Part shown: piece by piece, positions 8,315-16,871 of the stretch
Layout: every line of letters begins with the position of its first letter
How positions within the stretch are numbered: the stretch's first letter is position 1
NCBI RefSeq assembly: GCF_031450785.1
Contig: NZ_JARTWB010000002.1
Coordinates: 2,418,001-2,482,000, forward strand
Reading direction: 5' to 3'
DNA length: 64,000 bases
Origin: Caballeronia sp. LZ062
GTDB lineage: Bacteria > Pseudomonadota > Gammaproteobacteria > Burkholderiales > Burkholderiaceae
The notes under the pieces: model-generated
Seen by the model: only the letters and a program-made list of their open reading frames with translations
Databases searched by the model: none
Told to the model about the DNA's origin: nothing
Position numbers and translations under genes: made by a program

Positions 8315-8355
8315 TTCACAGAAAGCTCGCGCTGCCTATAATCGAACGATCGTTC
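8315..8355 (+). promoter_or_regulatory. sigma-70 promoter with overlapping TetR-type operator palindrome
   Basis: TTCACA at 8315-8320 and TATAAT at 8337-8342 are separated by 16 bases and lie about 80 bases before the nitronate monooxygenase ATG. The perfect 12-bp palindrome GAACGATCGTTC at 8344-8355 sits immediately after the -10 box, over the likely transcription start, where a bound repressor would block initiation. Such AACGATCGTT sites are typical of TetR-family operators (family knowledge); no TetR gene is adjacent. Confidence 0.65.
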
Positions 8356-8421
8356 CTAATCATCGCTTCGGGGCATTCTTATGCTGCGTCGAACGAGATG
8401 ACACATCAGGAGACTCGTCTC

Positions 8422-9384
8422 ATGGCCCTTCCCGCCGTCCTCGAAAATCTGACGCTTCCCGTTATCGGCTCGCCGATGTTCATCGTCAGTTATCCCGAAC
8501 TCGTGCTCGCGCAATGCAAGGCGGGGATCGTCGGCTCCTTTCCCGCGTTGAACGCGCGGCCGGCCGAATTGCTCGATGAATGGCTCGCGCAGATTCAGGC
8601 GTCGCTTGCAGAACACAAGGCGGCGAACCCGGATGCGGCGATCGGGCCGGTTGCGGTGAATCAGATCGTGCACCAGTCGAACGCGCGGCTCGAGCACGAC
8701 GTGCGCGTGTGCGTCGAGCACAAGGTCCCGATTTTCATCACGAGCCTGCGCGCGCCGGTCAAGGAGATGATCGACGCGGTGCATTCGTATGGCGGCATCG
8801 TGCTGCACGACGTCATCAATTTGCGCCATGCGCAGAAGGCGCTGGAGGCGGGCGTCGACGGGCTGATTCTCGTCGCGGCGGGCGCGGGCGGCCACGCGGG
8901 CACGACCTCGCCGTTCGCGCTCGTCGGTGAAGTGCGGCGCATCTTCGACGGACCTATCGTGCTGTCCGGCTCGATCGCCAATGGCGGCTCGATCCTCGCC
9001 GCGCTGGCGATGGGCGCGGACCTCGCGTACATGGGCACGCGCTTCATCGCGACGCGCGAGGCGCATGCGCTCGACAGCTATAAGCAGGCGATCGTCGAGT
9101 CGAGCGCGGCGGACATCGTCTATACGAATCTCTTCACGGGCGTCCACGGCAACTACATTCGCCGCAGCATCGTGAACGCGGGGCTCGATCCGGACGCGCT
9201 GCCCGAATCCGACAAAACCGCGATGAATTTCGGCGACGGCGCAAGCAAGGCGAAGGCGTGGAAGGACATCTGGGGCGCGGGTCAGGGCGTCGGCCTGATG
9301 CACGACACGCCGAGCGTCGCCGAACTGGTCGCGAGACTGAAAGAAGAGTATGAGGACGCGAAGACGCGGCTCGGGATTCGTTGA
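8422..9384 (+). CDS. nitronate monooxygenase (FMN TIM barrel, 2-nitropropane dioxygenase family)
   Basis: A flavoprotein that oxidises alkyl nitronates such as propionate 3-nitronate. The 320-residue barrel begins LPVIGSPMFIVSYPELV, and shows AAGAGGHAG (phosphate and substrate loop with the conserved His), VLSGSIANGGS and YMGTRFIATREAHA for FMN phosphate binding. The chosen ATG at 8422 has AGGAG about nine bases upstream; upstream in-frame codons lie before or within the promoter described at 8315. Expression is probably repressor-controlled. A bidirectional terminator follows the stop. Confidence 0.92.
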   Translation: MALPAVLENLTLPVIGSPMFIVSYPELVLAQCKAGIVGSFPALNARPAELLDEWLAQIQASLAEHKAANPDAAIGPVAVNQIVHQSNARLEHDVRVCVEHKVPIFITSLRAPVKEMIDAVHSYGGIVLHDVINLRHAQKALEAGVDGLILVAAGAGGHAGTTSPFALVGEVRRIFDGPIVLSGSIANGGSILAALAMGADLAYMGTRFIATREAHALDSYKQAIVESSAADIVYTNLFTGVHGNYIRRSIVNAGLDPDALPESDKTAMNFGDGASKAKAWKDIWGAGQGVGLMHDTPSVAELVARLKEEYEDAKTRLGIR

Positions 9385-9403
9385 GCCGGTTTCGCAGGCC
9401 TGG

Positions 9404-9435
9404 AAAAAAACACCGCGCACTCGGCGCGGTGTTTT
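9404..9435. terminator. bidirectional terminator between nitronate monooxygenase and porin genes
   Basis: CACCGCGC (9411-9418) and GCGCGGTG (9424-9431) form an 8-bp stem with a 5-nt loop. Seven A's precede and four T's follow, extending the stem and giving a U-run in both directions. The two flanking genes converge on it. Confidence 0.85.
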
Positions 9436-9457
9436 CGTTTGCGGCTTGGCGCTGCGC

Positions 9458-10564
9458 TTAGAACTTCGCGCGAATGCCGACGCCGAACGTGTCGCCCGAC
9501 GACATGCCCGTGTACTTGTCGTTGAGGTACGCGGCGTAGACGTCGGTGCGCTTCGAGAGCGGGTAGTCGTAGCCGACGGCCCAGCTCTTGTGCGTCTGAT
9601 CGAGACCGCCGTTGCTGCGCGAGTATGCGTAGGACGCCATCACTGTGCCGGGGCCGACCGGCACCGTCACGCCGCCCTGCCCCGTGTTGACGTGGAACGA
9701 GGTCGGCTCGATGTCGTTCTTCGTGTACATGTACTGCGCGAAGAACTTCACGTACTTCATGTCGAACGACGCGCCCAACTGCCCGACGCTCTGGCTCTTG
9801 AAGCCGGGAGTGGTGAACGCATTGGAGGTCGGCAGATCGCCCGGCGTGTTGTTGAAGTTCACGTACTGGTAGACGCCGGTCGCCGCGAACGGGCCGTGGA
9901 AGTACAGGAACTGCACGCTGTACTTCTTCGAGCGATTGTCGCCGGCGCTGTTGCCGAACGCGTACATCGCGCTGCCCGAGAGGCCGTTGAAGTCGGGCGT
10001 CGTGTATTGAACGGCGTTGTTCCAGCCGGAGTCGCCGGTGACGCCCTGATCCGTCGTGTAGGTCGGGAACGTGCCCTGACCGAGGAACACGTGGTAGACC
10101 ATCGGCGAGAAGACATACGAGTCGACGAACGGGTTGAACAGAATCGTCGAGACGAAGAGTTGCGTGGTCAGACGGCCAGCGGTGAACGTACCGATCGGGC
10201 CCTGAATGCCGACATACGAGTTACGAGCGAAGAACGTGTCGCCGTCGAAGCGGCCGTAGTGGCCGTTCTGCGCGCGGAAGAAGCTCTCGAGGGTGAAGAT
10301 CGCCTTGTAGCCGTTGCCGAGGTCTTCGGCGCCCTTCATGCCCCAGTACGACGTCGACATGCCGCCGCCGCTGACATTCCATGCGCGTTGGCCGCCCGGA
10401 AACTTCGTTGCGCCGACCCATTCGTCGACCTGGCCGTACAGCGACACGCTCGACTGCGCGTGAGCCGCGCCTGCGGCGAAAAAGCCGATCATCGCGGCGA
10501 TCGCGGTGGCCTTGACGGCTGCTTTCACCGTTTTCTGCGGCGCACGGTTGACGGTTGGCTTCAT
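9458..10564 (-). CDS. Gram-negative general porin (OmpC-like, Burkholderia type)
   Basis: An outer-membrane trimeric beta-barrel for diffusion of small solutes. The start at 10564 follows AGGAGA; the frame continues upstream but that part is not signal-like. A long basic leader then a hydrophobic stretch (AAMIGFFAAGAAHA) form the signal peptide, and the mature protein starts QSSVSLYGQVDEWVG, the usual porin first strand. EDLGNGYKAIFTLES, a glycine- and tyrosine-rich barrel, and the terminal FGVGIRAKF with C-terminal phenylalanine for BAM recognition complete the pattern. Length (368 residues) is typical. The gene is monocistronic with a long upstream region. Confidence 0.95.
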   Translation of the reverse strand: MKPTVNRAPQKTVKAAVKATAIAAMIGFFAAGAAHAQSSVSLYGQVDEWVGATKFPGGQRAWNVSGGGMSTSYWGMKGAEDLGNGYKAIFTLESFFRAQNGHYGRFDGDTFFARNSYVGIQGPIGTFTAGRLTTQLFVSTILFNPFVDSYVFSPMVYHVFLGQGTFPTYTTDQGVTGDSGWNNAVQYTTPDFNGLSGSAMYAFGNSAGDNRSKKYSVQFLYFHGPFAATGVYQYVNFNNTPGDLPTSNAFTTPGFKSQSVGQLGASFDMKYVKFFAQYMYTKNDIEPTSFHVNTGQGGVTVPVGPGTVMASYAYSRSNGGLDQTHKSWAVGYDYPLSKRTDVYAAYLNDKYTGMSSGDTFGVGIRAKF

Positions 10565-11074
10565 GAACTCTCCTGTCGTTTGTCGAAAATTAAATGCGTG
10601 GCGGGCGAGGAACGTGACGCTCGCCTCGTCTGACCGGCGTAATGGGCTTCTGGCGAGAGGCATCGCGTGTGGAGCGGCACCATCTTCACGGACCATTTCT
10701 CCGGTCAAAAATCTTTCTCGTTATTGCGGGTATAGCGTTTCGAGTACTCCGTGACGCGAAGGCCGGGCAAGGCGCTCGTTCATGCAAAGGCCGAGTGCGT
10801 CGAGCGAATGCCAACAAGGCGATTCGCCCGGCCGGGGGCGCGCACCGGCGCGACTTCCGACGCGATGAAAGGAGTTTCGAATCTAAGCAAAACGCGCAAA
10901 AAGCCGAAGGCCGCATTGTCCTTGCGCGGAAAAAAGAGGGGAACGTCTGACAGGAAAAGTGACGCCCGATTGTGGTGAGATTACGTCACCGTGACACGCG
11001 CGCTGGACGCGCCTTTTATTTTTCGTTAACTGCCACGAAACACGCGTTCGCGCGAAAAGCGAAGCACGGGTCGA
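10565..11074. other. long intergenic region upstream of the porin gene
   Basis: About 510 bases without a credible gene. It should hold the porin promoter, but I find no pair of boxes close to consensus. Short open frames here have no recognisable product. An A-rich, purine-rich stretch lies near 10880-10950. Confidence 0.5.
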
Positions 11075-11443
11075 TCAATTGCGGAAGTTCGATGCGGCGG
11101 GCGCGCGGCCGTCGTCCGACGGGCGGCCCTGCGGTCGCGGCAGGTTGCGTTCTTCGTTATAGCGGGTGATGTCGGCGCGAATGGAGCCTGTGCCACGGAA
11201 CGGCGCGGCCTGCTCGGCGCGTGGCGTCGCGCGCATTTCGGCGCTCACGGGCGTGAGGCCTTCCTTGGCGGCAACCGGGGTGGCATGAAGAGACTCGCGG
11301 CTCGACGCGGAATCGCTGAAAACGGCCGGGGACAGCCACTCGGCGCGCGGTCCCGCGAGCGCGAGCGTTCCCGTTGCCGCGAGCCCGAGGAGCGCGGCGG
11401 AAGCGAGAAACCGAGTCGTCTTGCGAAAGCCTGTGGGCGCCAT
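11075..11443 (-). CDS. small exported or membrane-anchored protein, unknown
   Basis: I do not recognise it. From the Met at 11443 the product is 122 residues: a basic start (MAPTGFRKTTR), a hydrophobic segment (FLASAALLGLAATGTLALAG) that could be a signal peptide or anchor, and a polar, Ala/Arg/Pro-rich tail ending in a segment with ITRYNEERNLPRPQGR. Other in-frame Mets at 11461 and 11500 are possible; none has a strong ribosome binding site. Codon use is like its neighbours. The signal-like start and lack of interruption favour a real gene, but the evidence is modest. Confidence 0.5.
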   Translation of the reverse strand: MAPTGFRKTTRFLASAALLGLAATGTLALAGPRAEWLSPAVFSDSASSRESLHATPVAAKEGLTPVSAEMRATPRAEQAAPFRGTGSIRADITRYNEERNLPRPQGRPSDDGRAPAASNFRN

Positions 11444-11945
11444 GTCGATACTGCCTTGCATCCAAACGAATATCCGACCGTACAACCGCAGCGTTGCCAT
11501 GCCGAACCGCCGAACGGGACGCTAGCCAAGTTTCATGCGGAGTAAGCGCGCATCGGGCAGAACGACCCGACGGCGCGCCGCACTGACCAGCGCAAGCAAC
11601 AATTTATTAACGTTCGCGGCAGCAGTCGAGCCAAAAAGTGTTATGCCGGCGCGATGGTTGTAACACCATGTTACGTCAGAGTTTTTTTACTTCGATCTCC
11701 TTAGTTGCGCCTCAATTCATAGGACGATTGATACCAGCGTTTCCCGTTCGCCAGACGACGGTCGAGGCTCGCAAGTTGCTAGCGCCTTCCTGGCTCCAGA
11801 GTGTTTTAATGCGAAAATGGAATCAATCGATCGATTGAATGAATTTGCCAATTCAATCGACCGCAGGCGAAAATCATGGTTTTCCCTAACCTGCCGCCCG
11901 CCCGGCCTGTAAGCCCGGCAGCGTCCGAGTGCGAGACCTTTCTTG
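11444..11945. other. intergenic region upstream of the symporter gene
   Basis: About 500 bases with no convincing gene. It is more AT-rich than its surroundings from about 11600 and includes the 16-bp palindrome described at 11823. The symporter promoter is probably near that palindrome, but I cannot assign boxes. Confidence 0.5.
11823..11838. promoter_or_regulatory. perfect 16-bp palindrome, probable operator
   Basis: TCAATCGATCGATTGA reads identically on both strands and lies 108 bases before the symporter ATG. A half-copy, TTCAATCGA, recurs about 30 bases downstream (near 11852). The position and two-fold symmetry suggest a dimeric regulator site. The regulator is not identifiable. Confidence 0.45.
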
Positions 11946-12965
11946 ATGGCACGGCCCAAACTCCTTCCTGACAACTTCACACTGGCGCTGATCGGCACCG
12001 TCGTCATCGCTAGCTTGCTGCCGTGCCGCGGCAGCGCTGCGGTGGCATTCAACTGGATCACCGACATCGCCATCGGGCTGCTGTTCTTCCTGCACGGCGC
12101 GAAGCTGTCCCGCGAAGCAATCGTCGCGGGCGCGACGCACTGGCGCCTGCATCTTCTGGTGCTGCTCAGTACCTTCGTGATGTTTCCGCTGCTCGCCGTG
12201 GCGCTCAAGCCCGTGCTCAGTCCGCTCGTGACGCCCGCTCTCTACACCGGCATCCTCTTCCTGTGTACGCTGCCATCGACCGTCCAGTCGTCCATTGCTT
12301 TCACGTCCATGGCCAAGGGCAACGTGCCGGCGGCCGTGTGCAGCGCGTCGGCGTCCAGTCTGCTCGGCATCTTCATCACCCCGGCGCTCGTCGGGCTGCT
12401 GGTGAGCAATCATGGCGCGACCGCCGGGTCGCCGTGGCACACCGTCGGCAATATCGTGCTCCAACTGCTGGTGCCGTTCGTTGCCGGACAATTGCTGCGG
12501 CCCGCCATCGGCAAGTGGGTGGATCGGCACAAGCCGGTGCTCAAGTTCGTCGATCAGGGTTCCATTCTTCTGGTCGTCTACGTCGCGTTCAGCGAAGCGG
12601 TGAACGAAGGCATCTGGCATTCGATCTCCGCGTCGGCACTGCTCGGCCTGCTCGTCGTGAACGTTCTCCTGCTGGCGGTGGCGCTCTTTATCACCGCCTT
12701 CACCGCGAAGCGGCTCGGTTTTAGCCGCGCCGATCAGATCACCATCATCTTCTGCGGCTCGAAGAAAAGTCTCGCGTCCGGCATCCCGATGGCGAAGGTC
12801 ATCTTCGCCTCGCACGCAGTCGGGGCGGTTGTGTTGCCGCTCATGCTCTTCCACCAGATCCAGTTGATGGTGTGCGCGGTGCTCGCGCAGCGTTGGGGCT
12901 CGCGCAGGACCGCCGCCGAACCCGCACGGGAAAGCAAAAGTGTCGGAGCGCCCGCGCGCCGCTGA
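11946..12965 (+). CDS. bile acid:sodium symporter family (SBF/YfeH-like) membrane carrier
   Basis: A 339-residue inner-membrane protein with about ten hydrophobic segments. Segments include FTLALIGTVVIASLLP, IAIGLLFFLHGAKLS, LLVLLSTFVMFPLLAVAL, ILFLCTLPSTVQSSIAFTSMA and GLLVVNVLLLAVALFITAF. The LPSTVQSSIAFTSMAKGN segment and the later CGSKKSLASGIPMA stretch are the conserved crossing regions of the YfeH subgroup. Substrate is unknown; bile acids are not implied. The ATG at 11946 directly follows a TTG codon. It is transcribed alone, with a palindromic candidate operator upstream and a terminator downstream. Confidence 0.88.
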   Translation: MARPKLLPDNFTLALIGTVVIASLLPCRGSAAVAFNWITDIAIGLLFFLHGAKLSREAIVAGATHWRLHLLVLLSTFVMFPLLAVALKPVLSPLVTPALYTGILFLCTLPSTVQSSIAFTSMAKGNVPAAVCSASASSLLGIFITPALVGLLVSNHGATAGSPWHTVGNIVLQLLVPFVAGQLLRPAIGKWVDRHKPVLKFVDQGSILLVVYVAFSEAVNEGIWHSISASALLGLLVVNVLLLAVALFITAFTAKRLGFSRADQITIIFCGSKKSLASGIPMAKVIFASHAVGAVVLPLMLFHQIQLMVCAVLAQRWGSRRTAAEPARESKSVGAPARR

Positions 12966-12994
12966 TCGCTGCATCGTCTCTTCTCGCTTCAAAG

Positions 12995-13017
12995 AAGGCC
13001 GCCCCGTGCGGCCTTTT
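12995..13017 (+). terminator. terminator of the symporter gene
   Basis: AAGGCCGC and GCGGCCTT form an 8-bp stem with a 5-nt loop followed by TTTT, 30 bases past the stop. Confidence 0.8.
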
Positions 13018-13050
13018 CGTCATTTGAGCGCAGAGGTCACCCGACGTCGA

Positions 13051-13151
13051 CTCGGCCGAACGGCATAGGCGAAACAACCTGACTGCGAGCAGCGTCGTGC
13101 AACGTTCGTATGCCTATCGTCCGGCGCTTTTGCCTATGTCGTTCGGCCGGG
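13051..13151 (+). repeat. long imperfect inverted repeat (24-bp arms)
   Basis: Positions 13051-13074 pair with 13128-13151 over 24 positions. Three of these (13052/13150, 13063/13139, 13071/13131) are G-T/U-type pairs and all others are Watson-Crick. The loop is 53 nt and holds a third copy of the TGCCTAT element (13111-13117) found in the right arm. G-U pairs would be tolerated in plus-strand RNA but not in its complement, which points to a folded plus-strand transcript. No gene or terminator T-run is associated with it. Confidence 0.6.
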
Positions 13152-13373
13152 TATCGCTCGGGTACATGACTTGCCACACTGCGGTCACATCACGCATATG
13201 CGACCACGGGGAAAGCCATGCACAGCGCGCCATACATCCACGAACTCCTGTTGCGACGAGCCGCGCATCGCGGTCATCCGGCATCGCGCATTGGCACCCG
13301 CCGCGCCGGGCCTTGCCCGCGCCGCGCAAAGGCGGTTGAGTGAGTCTGCGCGCGAGTGAAAGGAGAGCATTGA

Positions 13374-14171
13374 ATGGCTACGCTCAAAGCGCAGAGTTCG
13401 CCGACGCGGCAAGACGAGCCTTCCGCCCACGGCACGCCGGAGGACGCATGGCAGAGATCGGGACGTCTCGGCGCCTTGCCGGAAGTACGTTCGATTGAGC
13501 TCGTGCCGCCCGGCGCTCGTGCCGCCCGGCGCTCGCGCGGTCGTCATCGCGCCGCATCCGGACGCCGAAGTCCTCGGCACGGGTGCATTGCTCGCCCAGC
13601 TATCGGAGACGAGCAGGAACCTCTTCATCGTCGCGGTTACGGACGGCACCGCGAGTCACCCGAATTCCACCGAGTGGCCGCCGGAGCGCCTTGCCGCCGT
13701 TCGTCCCATGGAAACGCGCGAGGCGCTGCAACGGCTGCATCTACGAAACGTGCAGGTGGCGAGGCTCGGCCTGTTACACGGCAGCGCGGATAAGATGGAG
13801 CCGATCTTGTCGGCGTTTCTCGCGAAGCATCTGGAGCCGGACGACGTCGTCTTCGCGCCCTGGCGTCACGACGGGCATTCGGACCACGAAGCGGTCGGGC
13901 GCGCCGCGTTCTCGACCGCCGCTTCGCTGGGGCTGCCATTCGTGGAAGTGCCGCTTTTCACCTGGCATTGGGCGTCGCCCGACGATACTCGCGTACCGTG
14001 GGCCGCGCCCGCCGAATCGTGATGGACCACGCCACGCATGCCCGCAAGCTGCGAGCGGTGCAGGCTTTTCGCAGCCAGCTCGAGCCGGACACCGCGACAG
14101 GACAGGCGGCCGTTTTGGCCGAACATGCGCTGGCAAGGCTTACGCGGCCTTACGAAGTCGTCCTGATATGA
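13374..14171 (+). pseudogene. frameshifted PIG-L family deacetylase
   Basis: The ancestor was a LmbE/PIG-L zinc deacetylase acting on N-acetylglucosaminyl groups. The reading frame starts at 13374 (N-terminal leader up to RSIELVPPGARA). It is shifted by a 16-bp tandem duplication at 13499-13530 into a second frame, which carries VVIAPHPDAEVLGTGALLAQL and WRHDGHSDHEAVGRAA. Near 14001 a net one-base loss moves it back to the first frame, which carries DHATHARKLRAVQAFRSQ and ends at 14171. The motif is HPDAE rather than HPDDE, so the second Asp, a zinc ligand in the family, is lost. An internal ATG at 13495 could give a 175-residue product lacking both ends. I call it inactive. Confidence 0.82.
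13499..13530 (+). repeat. perfect 16-bp tandem duplication inside the PIG-L gene
   Basis: GCTCGTGCCGCCCGGC occurs twice in a row (13499-13514, 13515-13530). Removing one copy restores an uninterrupted frame reading ELVPPGARAVVIAPHPD, the expected junction. Because 16 is not a multiple of three, the duplication itself shifts the frame. Confidence 0.9.
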
Positions 14172-14587
14172 GCGGCGGCGAAGCGAGCGGATGCATCATC
14201 GCTCGCGGGACGGACGCTGCGAGCAAGCGTGGAAACGATCTGAGCGACGACGATCGGCGAGCAAATGTCCCATGGCTCTCGGGGACGGAGTCGCGAGCGA
14301 ATGCGCACGCGCCGTCGTACGATGCCGCCGGAAAGCAACGTCGTTACATTCACCTCCTGATGACACGAGCCGCAGCGCAGTCGCCAGCACGAGTACGCGC
14401 GGTACCGCCCCAGTCGGTTTCCAGCGTTTTACTAAACAGACGATGACGCCGAGAACCGCTTTTTAGAAGGCTTAGTGGTTTTCTCTAGGCGCTTCCGCAC
14501 GCGTCGCACGCCCCTTTTACTATACAATCCGGCCCGGCAAGCGCCTGCACCTGCATACGCTCTCGCCTCATCCTAGAGAACAACACG
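14172..14587 (+). other. decayed or non-coding stretch after the PIG-L pseudogene
   Basis: An ATG at 14168 overlaps the pseudogene stop (ATGA) and opens a 92-codon frame to 14446. Its translation, rich in Arg, Ala and Ser, matches nothing I know and may be the ruin of a coupled gene. The stretch from about 14447 to 14587 precedes the LacI gene and contains a CTATACAATCC element near 14520 that could be its -10 region. Confidence 0.35.
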
Positions 14588-15607
14588 ATGGCCACTACCA
14601 TCCGCGACGTCGCACGCGCGGCGAGCGTCTCCATCGGGACGGTTTCGCGTGCGCTCAAGAACCAGCCGGGGCTGTCCGAGGCCACGCGCGTGCGCGTCGT
14701 CGAAGTCGCGCAGCGCCTCGGCTACGATTCCGCGCAGTTGCGCACGCGCATCCGTCGCGTGACCTTTCTGCTGCATCGGCAGCACAACAATTTCGCCGTC
14801 AGCCCGTTCTTCTCCCAAGTGCTGCACGGCTTCGAAGATGCATGCCGCGAACGCCGTCTCGTGCCGTCCGTGCTCACCGCCGGTCCGACGCAAGACCTCG
14901 CGCAGCAACTGCGGCTGCATGCGCCCGACGCCATCGCGGTCGCGGGCTTCGTCGAGCCGGAACTGCTTGCGCATCTGCAATCGCTCGCGCGCCCCATCGT
15001 GCTCATCGATCTGCGCGCGCCCGGGTTTCGCTCCGTCGATATCGACAACGCGAAGGGCGCGGCGCTCGCCATGCAGCATCTCTTCGCGCTCGGGCGGCGG
15101 CGCGTCGCGTTCATCGGCGGGTCGCTCGCGCATCACAGTATCGCGCAGCGGGCGCTCGGGTATCGCAAGGCGTATTTCGATGCGGGCCTGCTCTTCGATC
15201 CGACGCTGGAAGTCACCGCGCAGGCCGGCGTACCTGCCGATGTCGCCGCCGCCGACGCCATGGAGCGCCTGATCGCCGAGACGCGCGCGCAATCGAATCC
15301 GCTGCCCGACGCCGTTTTCGCCTATAACGATGCAGCGGCCCTCGCGGCCATGCGCGTCTGTCTCGCGCACGGCTTGCGCGTGCCGGAGGACATCGCGTTC
15401 GTCGGCTTCGACGACATCCCCGCCGCCGCTCACAGCGCGCCGCCGCTTTCGACGGTCGCCGTGGACAAGGAAGCACTCGGGCGGCGAGGCGTCGAATTGC
15501 TGCTCGACGATCATTCGACACCGCCGGACCAGGCCGACTCGCTGATGAGCGTGGAATTCATCGCTCGCGCGAGTTCGGGCACGAAAGAGGACATCCGCAC
15601 GCCATGA
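14588..15607 (+). CDS. LacI-family transcriptional regulator of the sugar operon
   Basis: A 339-residue repressor with an N-terminal helix-turn-helix and hinge (TIRDVARAASVSIGTVSRALKN, split as residues 4-25) and a periplasmic-binding-protein-like sensor domain. Marks of that domain are PDAIAVAGF, VLIDLRAPGFRSVDIDN, RRVAFIGGS, PDAVFAYND and IAFVGFDDIPAAAHSAPPLSTV. It binds a sugar or sugar phosphate. Its stop overlaps the isomerase start (ATGA), so it is co-transcribed with and very likely controls the two downstream enzymes and itself. The ligand is probably mannose or a derivative, judged only from the neighbours. Confidence 0.92.
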   Translation: MATTIRDVARAASVSIGTVSRALKNQPGLSEATRVRVVEVAQRLGYDSAQLRTRIRRVTFLLHRQHNNFAVSPFFSQVLHGFEDACRERRLVPSVLTAGPTQDLAQQLRLHAPDAIAVAGFVEPELLAHLQSLARPIVLIDLRAPGFRSVDIDNAKGAALAMQHLFALGRRRVAFIGGSLAHHSIAQRALGYRKAYFDAGLLFDPTLEVTAQAGVPADVAAADAMERLIAETRAQSNPLPDAVFAYNDAAALAAMRVCLAHGLRVPEDIAFVGFDDIPAAAHSAPPLSTVAVDKEALGRRGVELLLDDHSTPPDQADSLMSVEFIARASSGTKEDIRTP

Positions 15608-16866
15608 ACATGACCGCTTCACCCGCCGTCGCCGCCGTCGCCTCGGGCCAGGCGCCGGAAGGTCGGATCGACTTCCGCAGCCGCGACTTCCTGCTCTCGC
15701 ACGTGCGGGACACGCTCGCTTTCTACGCGCAGGCCGGCCGCGACCCTTCAGGCGGCTTTTACCATTTCTTCAAGGACGACGGCTCGGTCTACGACCGCAC
15801 CACGCGCCATCTCGTCAGCAGCACGCGCTTCGTCTTTAACTACGCAATGGCGTACCGCCACTTCGGCGATGGGCAGTTCCTGGACGACGCGCGGCACGCG
15901 TTCCGTTTCCTGCGCGACGCGCACTGGGACGCCGCGCACGAAGGCTACGACTGGGAAATCGAATGGCGCGACGGCCAGAAGCGCACGCTCGACGGCACGC
16001 GCCACTGCTACGGCATGGCCTTCGTGCTGCTCGCGTGCGCCCATGCGGCGATGGCGGGCATCGACGAAGCGCGGCCGATGATCGACGAAACCTTCGCGCT
16101 GATGGAGCGCCGTTTCTGGGACGCCGAAGCGGGTCTCTACGCCGACGAAGCCACGCCCGACTGGCAGCTTTCGGACTACCGCGGGCAGAACGCGAACATG
16201 CACGCCACCGAAGCGCTGCTCGCGGCCTTTGATGCGACCGGTCACGTGCTCTATCTCGATCGCGCGGAGAAAATCGCGGGCAACATCACGCTGCGGCAGG
16301 CGCGCTTGTCGAACGGCCTCGTGTGGGAGCATTTTCACCGCGACTGGTCCGTGGACTGGCATTACAACGAATCGGACAGCTCGAACATCTTCCGCCCGTG
16401 GGGCTTCCAGGCGGGGCATCAAACGGAATGGGCCAAGCTGCTGCTGATTCTCGAACGGCATCGCGCGCTGCCGTGGCTCGCGCCGCGCGCCATCGAACTG
16501 TTCGATGCAGGCTTTTGCCGCGCGTGGGACGACCGGCACGGCGGCCTGTACTACGGCTTCGGCCCGGACGACAGCATCTGCGACCACGACAAGTACTTCT
16601 GGGTGCAGGCGGAGAGCTTCGCGGCGGCGGCGCTTCTCGGCGCGCGCACCGGCAGCGAACGCTTCTGGGACTGCTACGACGAACTCTGGCGCTATAGCTG
16701 GGCGCATTTCGTCGATCACCGCTACGGCGCGTGGTATCGCATTCTCACGTGCGACAACCGCAAGTACGGCGACGAAAAGAGTCCCGCCGGCAAGACCGAC
16801 TATCACACGATGGGCGCGTGCTACGAAGTGCTGAACGCGCTCGCCTCGCCGCACAACTCACGGTAA
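15604..16866 (+). CDS. AGE-family sugar isomerase (mannose isomerase/N-acylglucosamine 2-epimerase-like)
   Basis: A 420-residue (alpha/alpha)6-barrel enzyme expected to interconvert mannose and fructose in the cytoplasm. The catalytic or binding histidines of the family are visible in GTRHCYGMAF, QNANMHATEALL, AGHQTEWAKLLL and KTDYHTMGACYE. Other marks are GGFYHFF near residue 50 and WVQAESFAAAALLG. Placement directly before a PfkB fructokinase-like gene favours isomerase over 2-epimerase activity on N-acyl sugars. It overlaps the regulator by four bases and ends five bases before the kinase start. Confidence 0.88.
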   Translation: MNMTASPAVAAVASGQAPEGRIDFRSRDFLLSHVRDTLAFYAQAGRDPSGGFYHFFKDDGSVYDRTTRHLVSSTRFVFNYAMAYRHFGDGQFLDDARHAFRFLRDAHWDAAHEGYDWEIEWRDGQKRTLDGTRHCYGMAFVLLACAHAAMAGIDEARPMIDETFALMERRFWDAEAGLYADEATPDWQLSDYRGQNANMHATEALLAAFDATGHVLYLDRAEKIAGNITLRQARLSNGLVWEHFHRDWSVDWHYNESDSSNIFRPWGFQAGHQTEWAKLLLILERHRALPWLAPRAIELFDAGFCRAWDDRHGGLYYGFGPDDSICDHDKYFWVQAESFAAAALLGARTGSERFWDCYDELWRYSWAHFVDHRYGAWYRILTCDNRKYGDEKSPAGKTDYHTMGACYEVLNALASPHNSR

Positions 16867-16871
16867 GCACG

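Noticed and set aside
10642..10978. Overlapping open frames of 75-102 codons upstream of the porin gene
   Set aside because: Arg- and Lys-rich compositions, no ribosome binding site, no recognisable domain; they are expected by chance in high-GC DNA.
13495..14022. A separate functional PIG-L gene of 175 codons starting at the internal ATG
   Set aside because: It lacks the N-terminal leader and the conserved C-terminus, both of which are still present in another frame, and one zinc ligand is changed; the pseudogene reading explains all parts.
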